In this document: positions 29,336-38,583 of the stretch, in pieces
Position numbering within the stretch: position 1 is the stretch's first letter
Layout of the letters: each line of letters opens with the position of its first letter
Notes under the pieces: generated by a model
The model's database searches: none
The model's input: the letters and a program-made list of their open reading frames with translations, nothing else
What the model was told of the DNA's origin: nothing
Assembly: GCA_016124525.1 (NCBI GenBank)
Contig: WGNO01000029.1
Coordinates: forward strand, 1 to 64,000
Reading direction: 5' to 3'
Source: Nostoc sp. RI_552
GTDB lineage: Bacteria > Cyanobacteriota > Cyanobacteriia > Cyanobacteriales > Nostocaceae
DNA length: 64,000 nt
Made by a program: the position numbers and the translations under genes

Positions 29336-29379
29336 AGAATCTCGGTATCTTCAAAAAGCTGGGATTCTCTTGTTTTTAT
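29336..29379 (+). terminator. Putative terminator after usp
   Basis: AGAATCTC (29336-29343) pairs with GGGATTCT (29361-29368, one G-U), followed by CTTGTTTTT. It lies about 50 bases after the stop. The rest of the spacer up to 29777 is AT-rich without a gene. Confidence 0.6.
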
Positions 29380-29777
29380 GTCAATTTTTATGTAATCATA
29401 ATTAACGCAAGCAAAGCTTGTTATAGCAACTAGAACGCAGTGTAGACAAGCAATCTAAAAATGGTAAGTAATTACAGCGCTATCCTTGATAATAGTGTAA
29501 TTACTGAGGTTTCGATGACTCGCAGTTATCTAATAAAATGACAATTATATAAAAATATTTTTCATTTAAATTATAACTTGAATTAAATATATTATTCATG
29601 GGATTAATATTAATTACAGCTCTATTCTCTTTTATTTATTGGGTAAAATAATTATCTCAAAAATTAAAGGCATCAAAACTGAAACTAGCTATTTGATTAA
29701 CACCAAGTAAATAGACCTCTATTTAATCTTGCCATATTAACAATATTTATACAGAACAAAATGGAGAATTTTCATTA

Positions 29778-30917
29778 ATGGAAAGTACTGATATCAATTT
29801 ATTTAAGAGTAGAGAAAAGACTTTAATTGGCGATTTTCAGCCTCAAAAACCACCCTTTGCAGGCATAGATGAAGTTTTAGCAGAAAATTTACTTTTAAGT
29901 GACACTAACGATATTAGCAATGAAAAACCTGTAGGCAATAGCGTTATTAACCCCTTTGCCGGTGGTGTTAGCAGTCAACTTAATGAATTAGTTTTTGGAC
30001 GCTTGCAATCAGTCCTGGGTGAAAATGAAGTTGTCAGTGGCAGTGGTAACTCATTTACAGATGGAGATAATTCATCTTTTAATCAAGACAACCCACCCTT
30101 TGGTTATGGCAGCAGAAATTTTGGTAGTGATAACGCAAATATTGGTAATTTCAACTCAGATTTTGGTAGTGATAGCGCAACTATTGGCAATGGTAATTGG
30201 AACTTTAATAATGACAATGCAACTATTGGTAATGGTAACTGGCTATTTGGCAGTAACAACACAAACCTCGGTAATGGTAACTGGTATTGGGATGAAAGCA
30301 GTAACAACTCAACTTTAGGTAATGGTAATTGGCAATTCAACAGTGACAATTCCACTATTGGCAACGGTAACTGGGGTTTTGGTGAAAACAATACAACTAT
30401 TGGCAACGGTAACTGGGACTTTGGTAATCACAACACAATTATTGGTAATGGTAACTGGGACTTTGGTAATCACAACACAATTATTGGTAATGGTAACTGG
30501 ATTTTTGACGATAACAACACCATTATTGGTAACGACAAAAGCACCAGCAAATCAGAATCGCTTCCGCTAGATATTAAGACTGATGTTGATAATTTAATTG
30601 ATTCGCTGATAGGCATAATGGGTGAAAAATTTTTGCCCTTAACAGGAGGTTTGGGTGTGTCAGAGACAGAGACATTTAACCGACTGATTCTTTCTCAAAA
30701 TAACGGTAATATATCTACAGACATTGAGCAGTTTTTGGCATTACTCGGTAAAATTAAAAGCAATAGAATTGCCTCCGGCACTGCCCTTGGCCCAATGCCC
30801 TACCAGCACGGACAAAACCTTCAGCCCGTCCCCGAACCTTCATTTTCAGTATCACTCCTAGTAATGGGAGTGGTATGTTTGCTGTGGTCAAAATTAAAAC
30901 AAGGATTTTTTGATTAA
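29778..30917 (+). CDS. Asn/Gly repeat protein with PEP-CTERM-like tail
   Basis: 379 aa, three parts. Residues 1-110 are polar with no signal peptide visible. Residues about 111-253 are degenerate 13-15-residue repeats built on xFGxxNxTIGNGNW, nine or so copies, likely a beta-solenoid. The C-terminal part ends in PVPEPSFSVSLLVMGVVCLLWSKLKQGFFD-like layout: Pro-Glu-Pro at about 352, one hydrophobic helix, then Lys, which matches PEP-CTERM sorting signals. Such proteins are normally exported through Sec, so the lack of an N-terminal signal is a puzzle; no upstream in-frame extension looks like one. Repeats vaguely recall mycobacterial MPTR (NxGxGNxG). Function unknown; an envelope or extracellular structural role is inferred. 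Confidence 0.8.
   Translation: MESTDINLFKSREKTLIGDFQPQKPPFAGIDEVLAENLLLSDTNDISNEKPVGNSVINPFAGGVSSQLNELVFGRLQSVLGENEVVSGSGNSFTDGDNSSFNQDNPPFGYGSRNFGSDNANIGNFNSDFGSDSATIGNGNWNFNNDNATIGNGNWLFGSNNTNLGNGNWYWDESSNNSTLGNGNWQFNSDNSTIGNGNWGFGENNTTIGNGNWDFGNHNTIIGNGNWDFGNHNTIIGNGNWIFDDNNTIIGNDKSTSKSESLPLDIKTDVDNLIDSLIGIMGEKFLPLTGGLGVSETETFNRLILSQNNGNISTDIEQFLALLGKIKSNRIASGTALGPMPYQHGQNLQPVPEPSFSVSLLVMGVVCLLWSKLKQGFFD
30108..30536 (+). repeat. In-frame tandem repeats encoding NGNW units
   Basis: Codon-phased tandem repeats of 39-45 bases. Units at 30408-30449 and 30450-30491 are identical over 42 bases, encoding GNWDFGNHNTIIGN twice, which signals a recent duplication; other units differ at many third positions. 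Unit number is expected to vary between strains. Confidence 0.85.
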
Positions 30918-30954
30918 TTGAAGCTTGCGCCTATTATTCAGAGTGGTCAGCAGG

Positions 30955-31143
30955 CTATTGAACTTGAGTTGATGACTGATGATGATTCAAGAAGCTATTT
31001 TTCTCACTCCCCATTTTATATTCTTTAGCTCCACCAAACTTAATCAAAAGTGCGATTGCAATAGTCTCAACTATAGTTAATATTATACTCAAGGCGGAAC
31101 CATGTCCAAGGAAGCGATTTGACAATCGGTTTTCAGCAGGCAT
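30955..31143 (-). CDS. Possible small membrane protein
   Basis: 62 aa with one hydrophobic helix (SIILTIVETIAIALLIKF) between polar ends; not recognised. It is divergent from the PBP2 gene with 59 bases between starts and convergent on the repeat-protein gene. I saw no strong ribosome binding site. The helix and clean flanks argue for a real protein, but it could be chance. Confidence 0.4.
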   Translation of the reverse strand: MPAENRLSNRFLGHGSALSIILTIVETIAIALLIKFGGAKEYKMGSEKNSFLNHHQSSTQVQ

Positions 31144-31202
31144 TTAGTATCACTTTAGTATCATCAGATACATAGTAGTACTTTCAAAAATTTCTTTGTT
31201 TT

Positions 31203-33011
31203 ATGACCTTATTACAACCATTTTCACTGGGACGAAAAAACAATACACGCACCGTTGGGCAAAGTTTTCAGTCGGTATTTCTAATTGCATTTACCCTCTT
31301 AATGACTAGTGGAATAGGGGTGCGGTTGGGATACTTACAAATTGTTGAAGGAGCGCGCAACCGTGCCAAAGCAGAGGCTAACCGAGTGCGGATAATTGCC
31401 AAACAGCCAGAAAGGGGTAATATTTTTGACCGCAATGGTAAACTTTTAGCTAGTACGCGTCATCCTCGTTCTGTATATCTCTGGCCAATGGCGCATACTA
31501 AAGCCGGATGGTTGGTTGTTGGTTCCCGTCTAGAAAAAATTCTGGATATCCCCAAACAGGAAATAGAAAAAAAATTAGAAGAGGCCGGCCCCAACTCTTC
31601 TTCACTAATTCGCATTGCTCGTGATCTCAGTGAAGCTCAAATTACTGCCCTCAAAGAATATCAAAGCGAGTTACAAGGTGTAGAGATACATACGGAAGCT
31701 GTTCGCTACTACCCAAACGGTAAAGAATTAGCCCATGTACTCGGCTATACGCGAGAATTAACTGCCGAACAGTTAAAACAAAAACGGAAGTTAGGCTACC
31801 GATTAGGAGATGTCATTGGTCAGATGGGGGTTGAAAAGGCTTACGAAAATATTCTCCGGGGTGAATGGGGCGGTCAGCAAGTGGAAGTGGATGGTGCAGG
31901 TCGTCCCATTCGGGTATTAGGAGAAAAAAAGGCAAAACCCGGTAATGATGTTAATTTAACCATAGATTTAAATCTACAGATTGCGGCAAACAAAGCTTTG
32001 GGCAAATACAATGGTGCCATTGTGGCACTTGACCCCAAAAATGGCGGAGTTTTAGCAATGGTGTCTCGTCCCACCTTTGATCCAAATATTTTCTCTAAAG
32101 GAAAACTATCGCAACAAGATTGGCAAAGTGTCCAAGGTGAAAACCATCCTCTAGTTAATCGTGCCCTGAGTGCTTTTCCTCCCGCCAGTACCTTCAAAAT
32201 TGTCACTACAGCAGCTGGACTGGAATCAGGGAAATTTTCTCCCAACACAGTCCTACAAACTTACGGTTCCTTAACTATTGGTGGGATAAGATTTGGTGAA
32301 TGGAACCACGCTGGATTCGGTCCTTTAGGTTTTGTGGGCGCAATGCAGTGGAGTAGTGATACTTTCTTTTATCAAATTGCTAGGGGAGTGGGTGGCCCTA
32401 CTTTAATTGAATGGACTCGTAAATTTGGATTTGGTCAGAAAACTGGCTTTGAGTTTGTCTCGGAAGAAACAAGGGGTTTAGTGCCAGATGAACAATGGAA
32501 ACAAAAAACTTGGAAGATGCCTTGGACTGTAGGTGACACTGTTAATATGTCAATTGGTCAAGGTGCTTTATTAAGTACTCCTTTGCAAGTTGCGGTTATG
32601 TTTGCTGTACCAGCTAATGGCGGCTACCGAGTCCAGCCCCATTTGCTTAAAGATAATGAAGAAGCAAAAAGCTGGCGAGAATCTGTGAATATGAAGCCGA
32701 CAACCATTACAATTCTTCGTGATGGACTGAGAAAGGTAATCACTGAAGGTACTGGTAAAGTTTTGAATAACCCCGCACTTCCCCCAGTAGCAGGTAAAAC
32801 AGGTACAGCTGAAGCATGGCAGCGTCGGGTGAAAAGAAATCATGCTTGGTTTGGCGCTTATGCTCCGGTAGATCAACCAGAAATCGTGATTGTAGCTTTC
32901 GCCGAACATTCTGGAGGTGGTGGTGGTAGTACTGCGGGGCCAATGCTTTTAGAAATTATGAAAGACTATTTTCAACGCAAGTACCCTGGTAAATATAAGC
33001 AACCAAAGTAA
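31203..33011 (+). CDS. mrdA: Penicillin-binding protein 2 (transpeptidase)
   Basis: Class B PBP, cross-links peptidoglycan stems during elongation. 602 aa: cytoplasmic tail, one membrane helix at about 28-48, a dimerisation domain (NRVRIIAKQPERGNIFDRNG starts it), then the transpeptidase. Active-site motifs are visible: SxxK in PPASTFKIVTT, SxD/N in WSSDTF, and KTG in VAGKTGTAEAW. Works with RodA-type polymerases, which are not in this window. Assignment to the elongation PBP2 and not septal FtsI rests on overall pattern and is moderately sure. Confidence 0.92.
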   Translation: MTLLQPFSLGRKNNTRTVGQSFQSVFLIAFTLLMTSGIGVRLGYLQIVEGARNRAKAEANRVRIIAKQPERGNIFDRNGKLLASTRHPRSVYLWPMAHTKAGWLVVGSRLEKILDIPKQEIEKKLEEAGPNSSSLIRIARDLSEAQITALKEYQSELQGVEIHTEAVRYYPNGKELAHVLGYTRELTAEQLKQKRKLGYRLGDVIGQMGVEKAYENILRGEWGGQQVEVDGAGRPIRVLGEKKAKPGNDVNLTIDLNLQIAANKALGKYNGAIVALDPKNGGVLAMVSRPTFDPNIFSKGKLSQQDWQSVQGENHPLVNRALSAFPPASTFKIVTTAAGLESGKFSPNTVLQTYGSLTIGGIRFGEWNHAGFGPLGFVGAMQWSSDTFFYQIARGVGGPTLIEWTRKFGFGQKTGFEFVSEETRGLVPDEQWKQKTWKMPWTVGDTVNMSIGQGALLSTPLQVAVMFAVPANGGYRVQPHLLKDNEEAKSWRESVNMKPTTITILRDGLRKVITEGTGKVLNNPALPPVAGKTGTAEAWQRRVKRNHAWFGAYAPVDQPEIVIVAFAEHSGGGGGSTAGPMLLEIMKDYFQRKYPGKYKQPK

Positions 33012-33069
33012 ATGGTTTCTATTTCTATACCGACAAAGGCAAAAAGATGGTGTTGAATTACTCCAATGC

Positions 33070-33474
33070 TTAGGGTTTTTGAGTGGAAATCGCTAACTTT
33101 GCCCCTTTTACCTGACGCACCTGATCCATAACTGCCACTACCTGACCATGCCCGACTTGCTCATCAGCATTAATAATTACCAACGCTTCGGAGTTAGAAC
33201 CAATTATAGTCCGCAGTTGCTCTGCTATTGAATCAACTTGACTAGGTTGACGATTGACGCTAATTACTCCTTGTTTGTCTACCGTAACAGTAACTTTCAT
33301 GGGAACTTGCTGTTGTGTTGCTGTGCTCGCTTGAGGTAAATTCACAGGCAAACCTTCAGAACGAGTTAAAAACAGCGTTGACATTATAAAAAACGTTAAA
33401 ATCGCAAATATCACATCAATCATCGGTACGATGTTGATCTGTGTTGGTATATCTGCTTCATCTGGTAGACGCAT
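33070..33474 (-). CDS. exbD: ExbD/TolR-family biopolymer transport protein
   Basis: 134 aa, one membrane helix (IVPMIDVIFAILTFFIMSTLF) carrying the conserved Asp used for proton coupling, and a periplasmic domain. It overlaps the 3' end of exbB by 17 bases on the same strand, so the pair is translationally coupled. No tonB or receptor gene is near. It likely energises outer-membrane uptake or envelope maintenance with ExbB. Confidence 0.9.
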   Translation of the reverse strand: MRLPDEADIPTQINIVPMIDVIFAILTFFIMSTLFLTRSEGLPVNLPQASTATQQQVPMKVTVTVDKQGVISVNRQPSQVDSIAEQLRTIIGSNSEALVIINADEQVGHGQVVAVMDQVRQVKGAKLAISTQKP

Positions 33475-34111
33475 AGTTTTTCTCCCCTCGTTCGTAGCGT
33501 CGGCGGTAAAGTAATTCTAGTTGTCCCCCGTACTCTTGAAAGAGTGCCATTTGACGGACATATAAACTTCTAAAGGAGTTGGCAAATAAAAGTGTAAACA
33601 TAGCAACTATCAACCCCGCCGCGGTAGAAACCAAAGCTTCACTAATACCAGCAGTTACACTGGCGGTTTTTGTACCTCCTACATCGCCAATATCCAGGGA
33701 AGCAAAAGAAGTAATCAATCCCAACACAGTACCCAGTAAACCTAATAGTGGTGCTAGACCAATAATTGTCTCAAAGATATTTTGAAAGCGTTTCAGTAAA
33801 GGTATTTCAGCTTGGGCCTCACTTTCTAACGCTAAACGAAATTCTTCGGGATTTGCTTCTTCTAATTCCAAAGCCGCCAGAAAAATTCGTGCTAAAGGCA
33901 AATCTGCATTTTTCCGTAGTGTATCTAAGGCACCAACTACGTTATCTAGCCGATAAAGTTTCAATACCTCTCTAATTACATTGCTTTGACGGTTATTGAT
34001 TCTCACCCAAAACCGGATACGTTCAACAATCAGCGCTACTGCTAACACCGAAAACCCAAATAGCGGCCACATCACCACGCCGCCAGCCGTAAACAGATTA
34101 TTAATTTCCAT
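33458..34111 (-). CDS. exbB: ExbB/TolQ/MotA-family proton channel
   Basis: 217 aa inner-membrane protein: N-terminal helix (VVMWPLFGFSVLAVALIVERI) and two further helices with the family core FQNIFETIIGLAPLLGLLGTVLGLI and TAGISEALVSTAAGLIVAM. It forms the pentameric channel around an ExbD dimer. The next gene, exbD, overlaps. A long spacer upstream should hold the promoter. Confidence 0.92.
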   Translation of the reverse strand: MEINNLFTAGGVVMWPLFGFSVLAVALIVERIRFWVRINNRQSNVIREVLKLYRLDNVVGALDTLRKNADLPLARIFLAALELEEANPEEFRLALESEAQAEIPLLKRFQNIFETIIGLAPLLGLLGTVLGLITSFASLDIGDVGGTKTASVTAGISEALVSTAAGLIVAMFTLLFANSFRSLYVRQMALFQEYGGQLELLYRRRYERGEKNYASTR

Positions 34112-34664
34112 TTAGTGCCTCGCACATAATAATAAGTAATACACAGGCAGATTAGTATAATCTTCAGGTAAATTGATACTTTTTGTCAAGAGAGCATAAA
34201 AATTTCTGAGAAGTTTTTTCAAATTCATCCAGAATTCACAACAAATCCAAAGGCTGGAAAAGTATTCCAACACAGAATTTTGTATGAAATCTAGGCGAAG
34301 AGAATTAATTTAAATTTTTGCAGTTATTTTGTGGCTAATTGTCATTTGATTTAGACGCAACTTTACGTAAGCTTTGAGTTGTATAAGTAACTTTTTACAA
34401 AAATTAACCTAGTTAATTTTACGACTATATAGGCTTAAGAAAACACTGTTTAGCATCATAAACCCATATGGCTCACTACAGGGTAGATGAGGTGAGAACA
34501 AACTAAATCCAAGAATTAAAACATCCTGGTTAATCGGCAGTTAATTATTCTGATCTCAACCATGACGGCAATCCCGATTAAAACTTAATCACAATCTCTT
34601 CTGTCTGTCAAAAGACAGACTGTCATAATTCAGTAATATCTCTAGGGATTACGCAAATATCCAC
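34112..34664. other. Intergenic region with perfect stem-loop
   Basis: 553 bases, no gene seen. GTCTGTC at 34603-34609, loop AAAA, GACAGAC at 34614-34620 is a perfect stem-loop 45 bases beyond the VanY stop and could end that transcript, though no T tract follows on the minus strand. The exbB promoter also lies here. Confidence 0.4.
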
Positions 34665-35477
34665 TTATGGTTGTGTGGAATTCATATTTCTAGCTTTGTA
34701 GAATAATTCTAAACTGTGGCGATCGCCGACAAAACGCCAGTGCCAAGGTTCATAACTCACACCTTGGGGATTATTCTCAGGAAAGGACATTTCAAAGCCA
34801 AAACGGGCAGCATTTCCTTGTAACCACTTAAAGGCTTTAGTATTTTCAAAGTTGGTTTGGAGATTAGTTGCTGGTGCTGCACCATCACCTATGTCTACAG
34901 CATAGCCTGTGTGATGTTCACTGTGTCCAGGAGGCGCACTGACGGATGCTCTTTGGGTTGGGGTTTGATTCCGGGTAGCACCAACAGCAAAAAATAACTG
35001 TTCCTGAACTTTTACAGAGCGAAAACCAGAAATTGGCACTAAAATTACACCCTCACGTCGCGCAGCTTGTGTCATAGCTTTATACTTTTGAGCTGCAGCT
35101 GTTCGCATTTTAATTTGCCCATCTACCGTAATTGGTAATAGTTCTGACCCTGGGGCTTCTGAATATCTCAAATGACCTAACAGCGTATCAACATTTCTAT
35201 CTTTTCTATTGACATAATCGCTAGATTGTGTATTCGGTGTGGCTGTTGGACTAGGTGATAAAGAATCAACATTAGTCTTCGCATCGACGACGAAAAACCA
35301 AAAACCAACAATTAAACCTAACAGGACTAACCCTCCTAACCCTCCCATCAGCAAAACTAGGGTTTGCGGCGGTTGCTGGGGTTTTACTTCAGGTCCATCG
35401 CGTAAAGCCACTGGGATATCTTCACCAGGGTCATCTGAGAAGTTATGCGGTTGTTCAGAAAACCGGGCTTTATTCAA
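34665..35477 (-). CDS. D-alanyl-D-alanine carboxypeptidase, VanY type
   Basis: LAS-type zinc peptidase that trims the terminal D-Ala of peptidoglycan stems. 270 aa: cytoplasmic tail, one membrane helix at about 40-62, then the periplasmic domain. Zinc motifs are complete: SEHHTGYAVDIGDG (SxHxxGxAxD) and EPWHWRF. FRSVKVQEQLF is also typical. Divergent from the AEC transporter. Confidence 0.9.
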   Translation of the reverse strand: MNKARFSEQPHNFSDDPGEDIPVALRDGPEVKPQQPPQTLVLLMGGLGGLVLLGLIVGFWFFVVDAKTNVDSLSPSPTATPNTQSSDYVNRKDRNVDTLLGHLRYSEAPGSELLPITVDGQIKMRTAAAQKYKAMTQAARREGVILVPISGFRSVKVQEQLFFAVGATRNQTPTQRASVSAPPGHSEHHTGYAVDIGDGAAPATNLQTNFENTKAFKWLQGNAARFGFEMSFPENNPQGVSYEPWHWRFVGDRHSLELFYKARNMNSTQP

Positions 35478-35579
35478 GGATCAACTCCTGCCTTTGTACA
35501 ATATTCATCAAAGATTGTAGACTGGACACAAATAAACATCTTCCGTAGTCTTTACATCCATATATTCCAGGTCACAATC

Positions 35580-36497
35580 TTGGCTAACCTCTTAGAACTA
35601 TACGCGAAACTGATAGGACTAGTGTTGGTAGGTTTTATTCTAGGACGCAAACTACCCAAGACAGTTCCTACCCGTATAGGCCAATGGCTATTTTGGGTGG
35701 GGATACCCATAAGTATCGTGGCTTTTTTACGTCAAGCTGACTTATCAGGACGGATTTGGATTGCGCCAGCCATCGCCCATCTGGCCATTTCACTAGGGGG
35801 ATTCTTGGCTTGGTTGGGAATCAAAGGGCAAAAGTATTTTACAAATACCGTCTACCAAAAATCAACTCAAGGTAGTTTACTCCTAGCGGCAATGGTAGGT
35901 AACACAGGTTATCTTGGTTTTCCCATCACCCTAGCATTGGTGGGGCAAGAATACTTTGCCTGGGCTTTATTCTACGATATGTTGGGTTCGCTTTTCGGGG
36001 CTTATGGCTTCGGAATAGTATTGGCATCTCATTTCGGCAGTAATGTTAGGAATTATTGGCAAATTACCAAGTCTATTTTAATTAATCCTGCTTTGTGGAG
36101 TTTTGGCTTTGGCTTGCTGTTTCGCAAAGTGACGCTTACCAGTGTGTTTGAATATAGCCTAGAAAAATTAGGTTGGAGTGTTGTTGCTGTAACCTTAATA
36201 TTAATTGGGATGCGACTTTCCCAGCTTAATTCTTGGCACAAGCTACCAGAGGCAGGGATGAGTTTAACAATTAAGATGTTAGTAGTTCCCCTAATTCTTG
36301 GTGCTACATTACCGGTACTTGGCATTACTGGGGAACCAGCACAGGTAATCGTGCTACAAATGTCTATGCCTCCAGCTTTTGCCACGTTGGTAATTGCTGA
36401 AACTTTTAATCTGGATCGCGACCTCGCAGTTACCTCCTTGGCGGTGGGGTCTATGTTATTATTACTTGCTCTCCCCTTTTGGCTATGGCTATTTTGA
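35580..36497 (+). CDS. AEC-family transporter (auxin efflux carrier type)
   Basis: Membrane carrier of about 305 aa with roughly ten helices, beginning LANLLELYAKLIGLVLVGFILGRKL. The usual family start coincides with TTG at 35580, preceded by AGGT 8 bases earlier. The upstream ATG at 35445 would overlap the 5' end of divergent vanY by 33 bases and add 45 unlikely residues. NTGYLGFPITLALVG and the C-terminal MSMPPAFATLVIAE are family-like. Substrate unknown (often organic acids). Confidence 0.82.
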   Translation: MANLLELYAKLIGLVLVGFILGRKLPKTVPTRIGQWLFWVGIPISIVAFLRQADLSGRIWIAPAIAHLAISLGGFLAWLGIKGQKYFTNTVYQKSTQGSLLLAAMVGNTGYLGFPITLALVGQEYFAWALFYDMLGSLFGAYGFGIVLASHFGSNVRNYWQITKSILINPALWSFGFGLLFRKVTLTSVFEYSLEKLGWSVVAVTLILIGMRLSQLNSWHKLPEAGMSLTIKMLVVPLILGATLPVLGITGEPAQVIVLQMSMPPAFATLVIAETFNLDRDLAVTSLAVGSMLLLLALPFWLWLF

Positions 36498-36731
36498 TCC
36501 GCGCATTTCAGAGAGTGCCGATTATTTTGTCTCACCTCTGGCGGGACCAAGACCCTACACATTAAGGGTAGACCATTCACTTAAGGTCTCAAGTCTACAA
36601 GTATAGATTTCGATATAAAATAACGATACTATAATTATAGTCTGCTTAATTCCTAAAATTATTGTTATTATTTCTGCAGTTTTTGACTTTCTTACTTTTA
36701 ACACTTGCATATCGCCATCAAGAGGTTGAGC

Positions 36732-37982
36732 ATGAGTCAGCACAGTCATCACGACTCTGTGGAAATACAGCCTAGTTTATCGGTTCGATTAACAGAACTG
36801 GCTCAACTTTTTCTCAAGCTAGGCTTGATTGGTTTTGGGGGACCTCAAGCTCACATAGCGATGATTAATGATGAAGCTGTAGTCCGCCGGGGCTGGTTAA
36901 CTCAAGAACAATTTTTAGAAGGTGTGGCTGTTTGCGAGATGTTACCTGGGCCTGCTTCTACACAGATCGGAATTTATACTGGGTATGTGCGGGCAGGACA
37001 TTGGGGAGCTTTAGTAGCAGGTATTTGTTTTATTTTGCCTGCCTTTTTAATTGTGCTAACTCTGTCTTGGGCATATTTTCGTTTTCAGGGTATACCGCAA
37101 ATTGAAGATTTGTTTTTAGGGATTACACCTGTTGTCATTGCTATCATCTTTGGATTTTGCTGGAAGTTAGCAAAACGGACAATTACTGATAGTAAAGGTG
37201 TGACCATCGCCATTACCGTCCTTATGATGACTTTGCTACTAAAAGTCAATGTTTTATGGCTATTCATCCTGGCGGGTATTATCGGGTTAATCTTGTACCG
37301 GCCACTAACCACGCCAAAAAATCCCACCAGTGCTTGGCTAGTTCCGCTTTTACCCATGATGCGAGAGTTGCCCAAAACAGTGGCAACTGTATCTACTGAG
37401 ACATTGGCAGTTTCTAGCTTTTGGGGACTGGAACGGATTCAAGAGTATTATCTGACCTTAGCATTGTTCTTTTTGAAAGTGGGTAGTTTCATCTTCGGGG
37501 GCGGGCTAGTTATTATCCCCTTATTGGAGTTTGAAGTAGTCAATCAATTTCATTGGTTAACCCAGAGCGAATTTATCGACGGTGTGGCTATTGGCGAATT
37601 TACTCCTGGGCCTGTGGTGATTACAGCCGCATTTGTGGGTTATAAGGTGGCTGGTGTTTTAGGGGCTTTAGTCTGTGCGATCGCGATTTTTACACCGTCG
37701 TTTGTATTCATTATGGGAGCTGCGCCCCTTTTACTTCGCATTCGTCACCAACCTGGAATTCGCAGCTTTTTAAAAGCTGTTACTCCGGCCGTGCTGGGAG
37801 CGATGGCGGCTGCGGCCGTTCCCTTAGCACAGACAGCTATAATCCAAGATACCTTGGGGCGCTCCATTTTAGCGATGATTGTCGGTATTGTAGCTTTAGT
37901 TGCTTTGATCCGCTTTAAGCGTCCCACATGGCAGTTAGTCCCCGTCGGTGGAATTATCGGCTTAATTGCTGGCGCTTTTTAA
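36732..37982 (+). CDS. chrA: Chromate transporter (CHR family)
   Basis: Bidomain CHR transporter, 416 aa, about 10-12 helices. Each half has the family signature: GFGGPQAHIAMINDEAV then LPGPASTQIGIYTGY in the N half, and IFGGGLVIIPLLEFE then TPGPVVITAAFVGY in the C half. ATG at 36732 (MSQHSHHDS) is preferred over 36705, since AGAGG precedes it by 6 bases. It is predicted to export chromate; physiologically it may handle sulfate-like anions. Stand-alone. Confidence 0.9.
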   Translation: MSQHSHHDSVEIQPSLSVRLTELAQLFLKLGLIGFGGPQAHIAMINDEAVVRRGWLTQEQFLEGVAVCEMLPGPASTQIGIYTGYVRAGHWGALVAGICFILPAFLIVLTLSWAYFRFQGIPQIEDLFLGITPVVIAIIFGFCWKLAKRTITDSKGVTIAITVLMMTLLLKVNVLWLFILAGIIGLILYRPLTTPKNPTSAWLVPLLPMMRELPKTVATVSTETLAVSSFWGLERIQEYYLTLALFFLKVGSFIFGGGLVIIPLLEFEVVNQFHWLTQSEFIDGVAIGEFTPGPVVITAAFVGYKVAGVLGALVCAIAIFTPSFVFIMGAAPLLLRIRHQPGIRSFLKAVTPAVLGAMAAAAVPLAQTAIIQDTLGRSILAMIVGIVALVALIRFKRPTWQLVPVGGIIGLIAGAF

Positions 37983-38006
37983 ACAAGGCTTTTTCCTCCT
38001 TCCCAC

Positions 38007-38528
38007 TCAATAGCAAGGTTGACTGACCTTAGCTATGAGTTCCGCCGGGTTCATATTTTCATAATGTTCAAAAGGTTGATGAATCCAGGGGTTGTCACAC
38101 AAATAATCCACATAATAATCTGGTTTGATACTTGAACTTGCTTTATACCAAATTACAGCTGTACGAATTTCCTCAATTTGGAAATTACTATTTTCCTTTA
38201 GCCAAGGTATGGTCTGTTCAATTGTGATTCCAGAATCTACCAAGTCATCCACCAGAAGAATGTGCGAACCTAACTTTTCTGTTGTCATTGTCAAGTGGCG
38301 AGACAAAGTTAAATTGCCTCTTTCTTGCTTACCAGCACCACTGTAAGAAGATGTTGCTAAAATTGCCAACGGCTGCTGATATATACGTGAAATAATATCT
38401 CCCACCCGCAGTCCCCCTCTGGCGAGACAGACAATCTGGTTGAACTCCCAGCCTGATTTATATATCTGAGCAGCCAGGTGTTCAATTTTTTCGTGATAAT
38501 CTGACCAAGAAACGTAAAGGTCTGGCAT
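38007..38528 (-). CDS. Phosphoribosyltransferase-domain protein
   Basis: 173 aa, soluble. Type I PRT fold: PRPP loop LLVDDLVDSGITIEQ, and CLARGGLRVGDIISR near the N-terminus. The best match in my memory is the xanthine/guanine-type (Gpt/Hpt-like) group. Convergent with chrA; divergent from the GPH carrier by 56 bases. Probable purine salvage; base specificity not decided. Confidence 0.82.
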   Translation of the reverse strand: MPDLYVSWSDYHEKIEHLAAQIYKSGWEFNQIVCLARGGLRVGDIISRIYQQPLAILATSSYSGAGKQERGNLTLSRHLTMTTEKLGSHILLVDDLVDSGITIEQTIPWLKENSNFQIEEIRTAVIWYKASSSIKPDYYVDYLCDNPWIHQPFEHYENMNPAELIAKVSQPCY

Positions 38529-38583
38529 AGAAAAGGTAATTTTTAAGTAATACTGAATTCAACTACAAGCTTTTTATTTTAGT

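Noticed and set aside
30108-30536. CRISPR array or non-coding minisatellite
   Set aside because: Repeats keep codon phase, encode a clear NGNW pattern and have no unique spacers.
29995-30570. Long frames in the other phases of the repeat protein
   Set aside because: Tandem repeats keep several phases open by chance; their translations are low-complexity Val/Thr/Leu strings.
35445-35579. N-terminal extension of the AEC transporter
   Set aside because: It overlaps the divergent vanY start and encodes a segment unlike the family; TTG at 35580 fits better.
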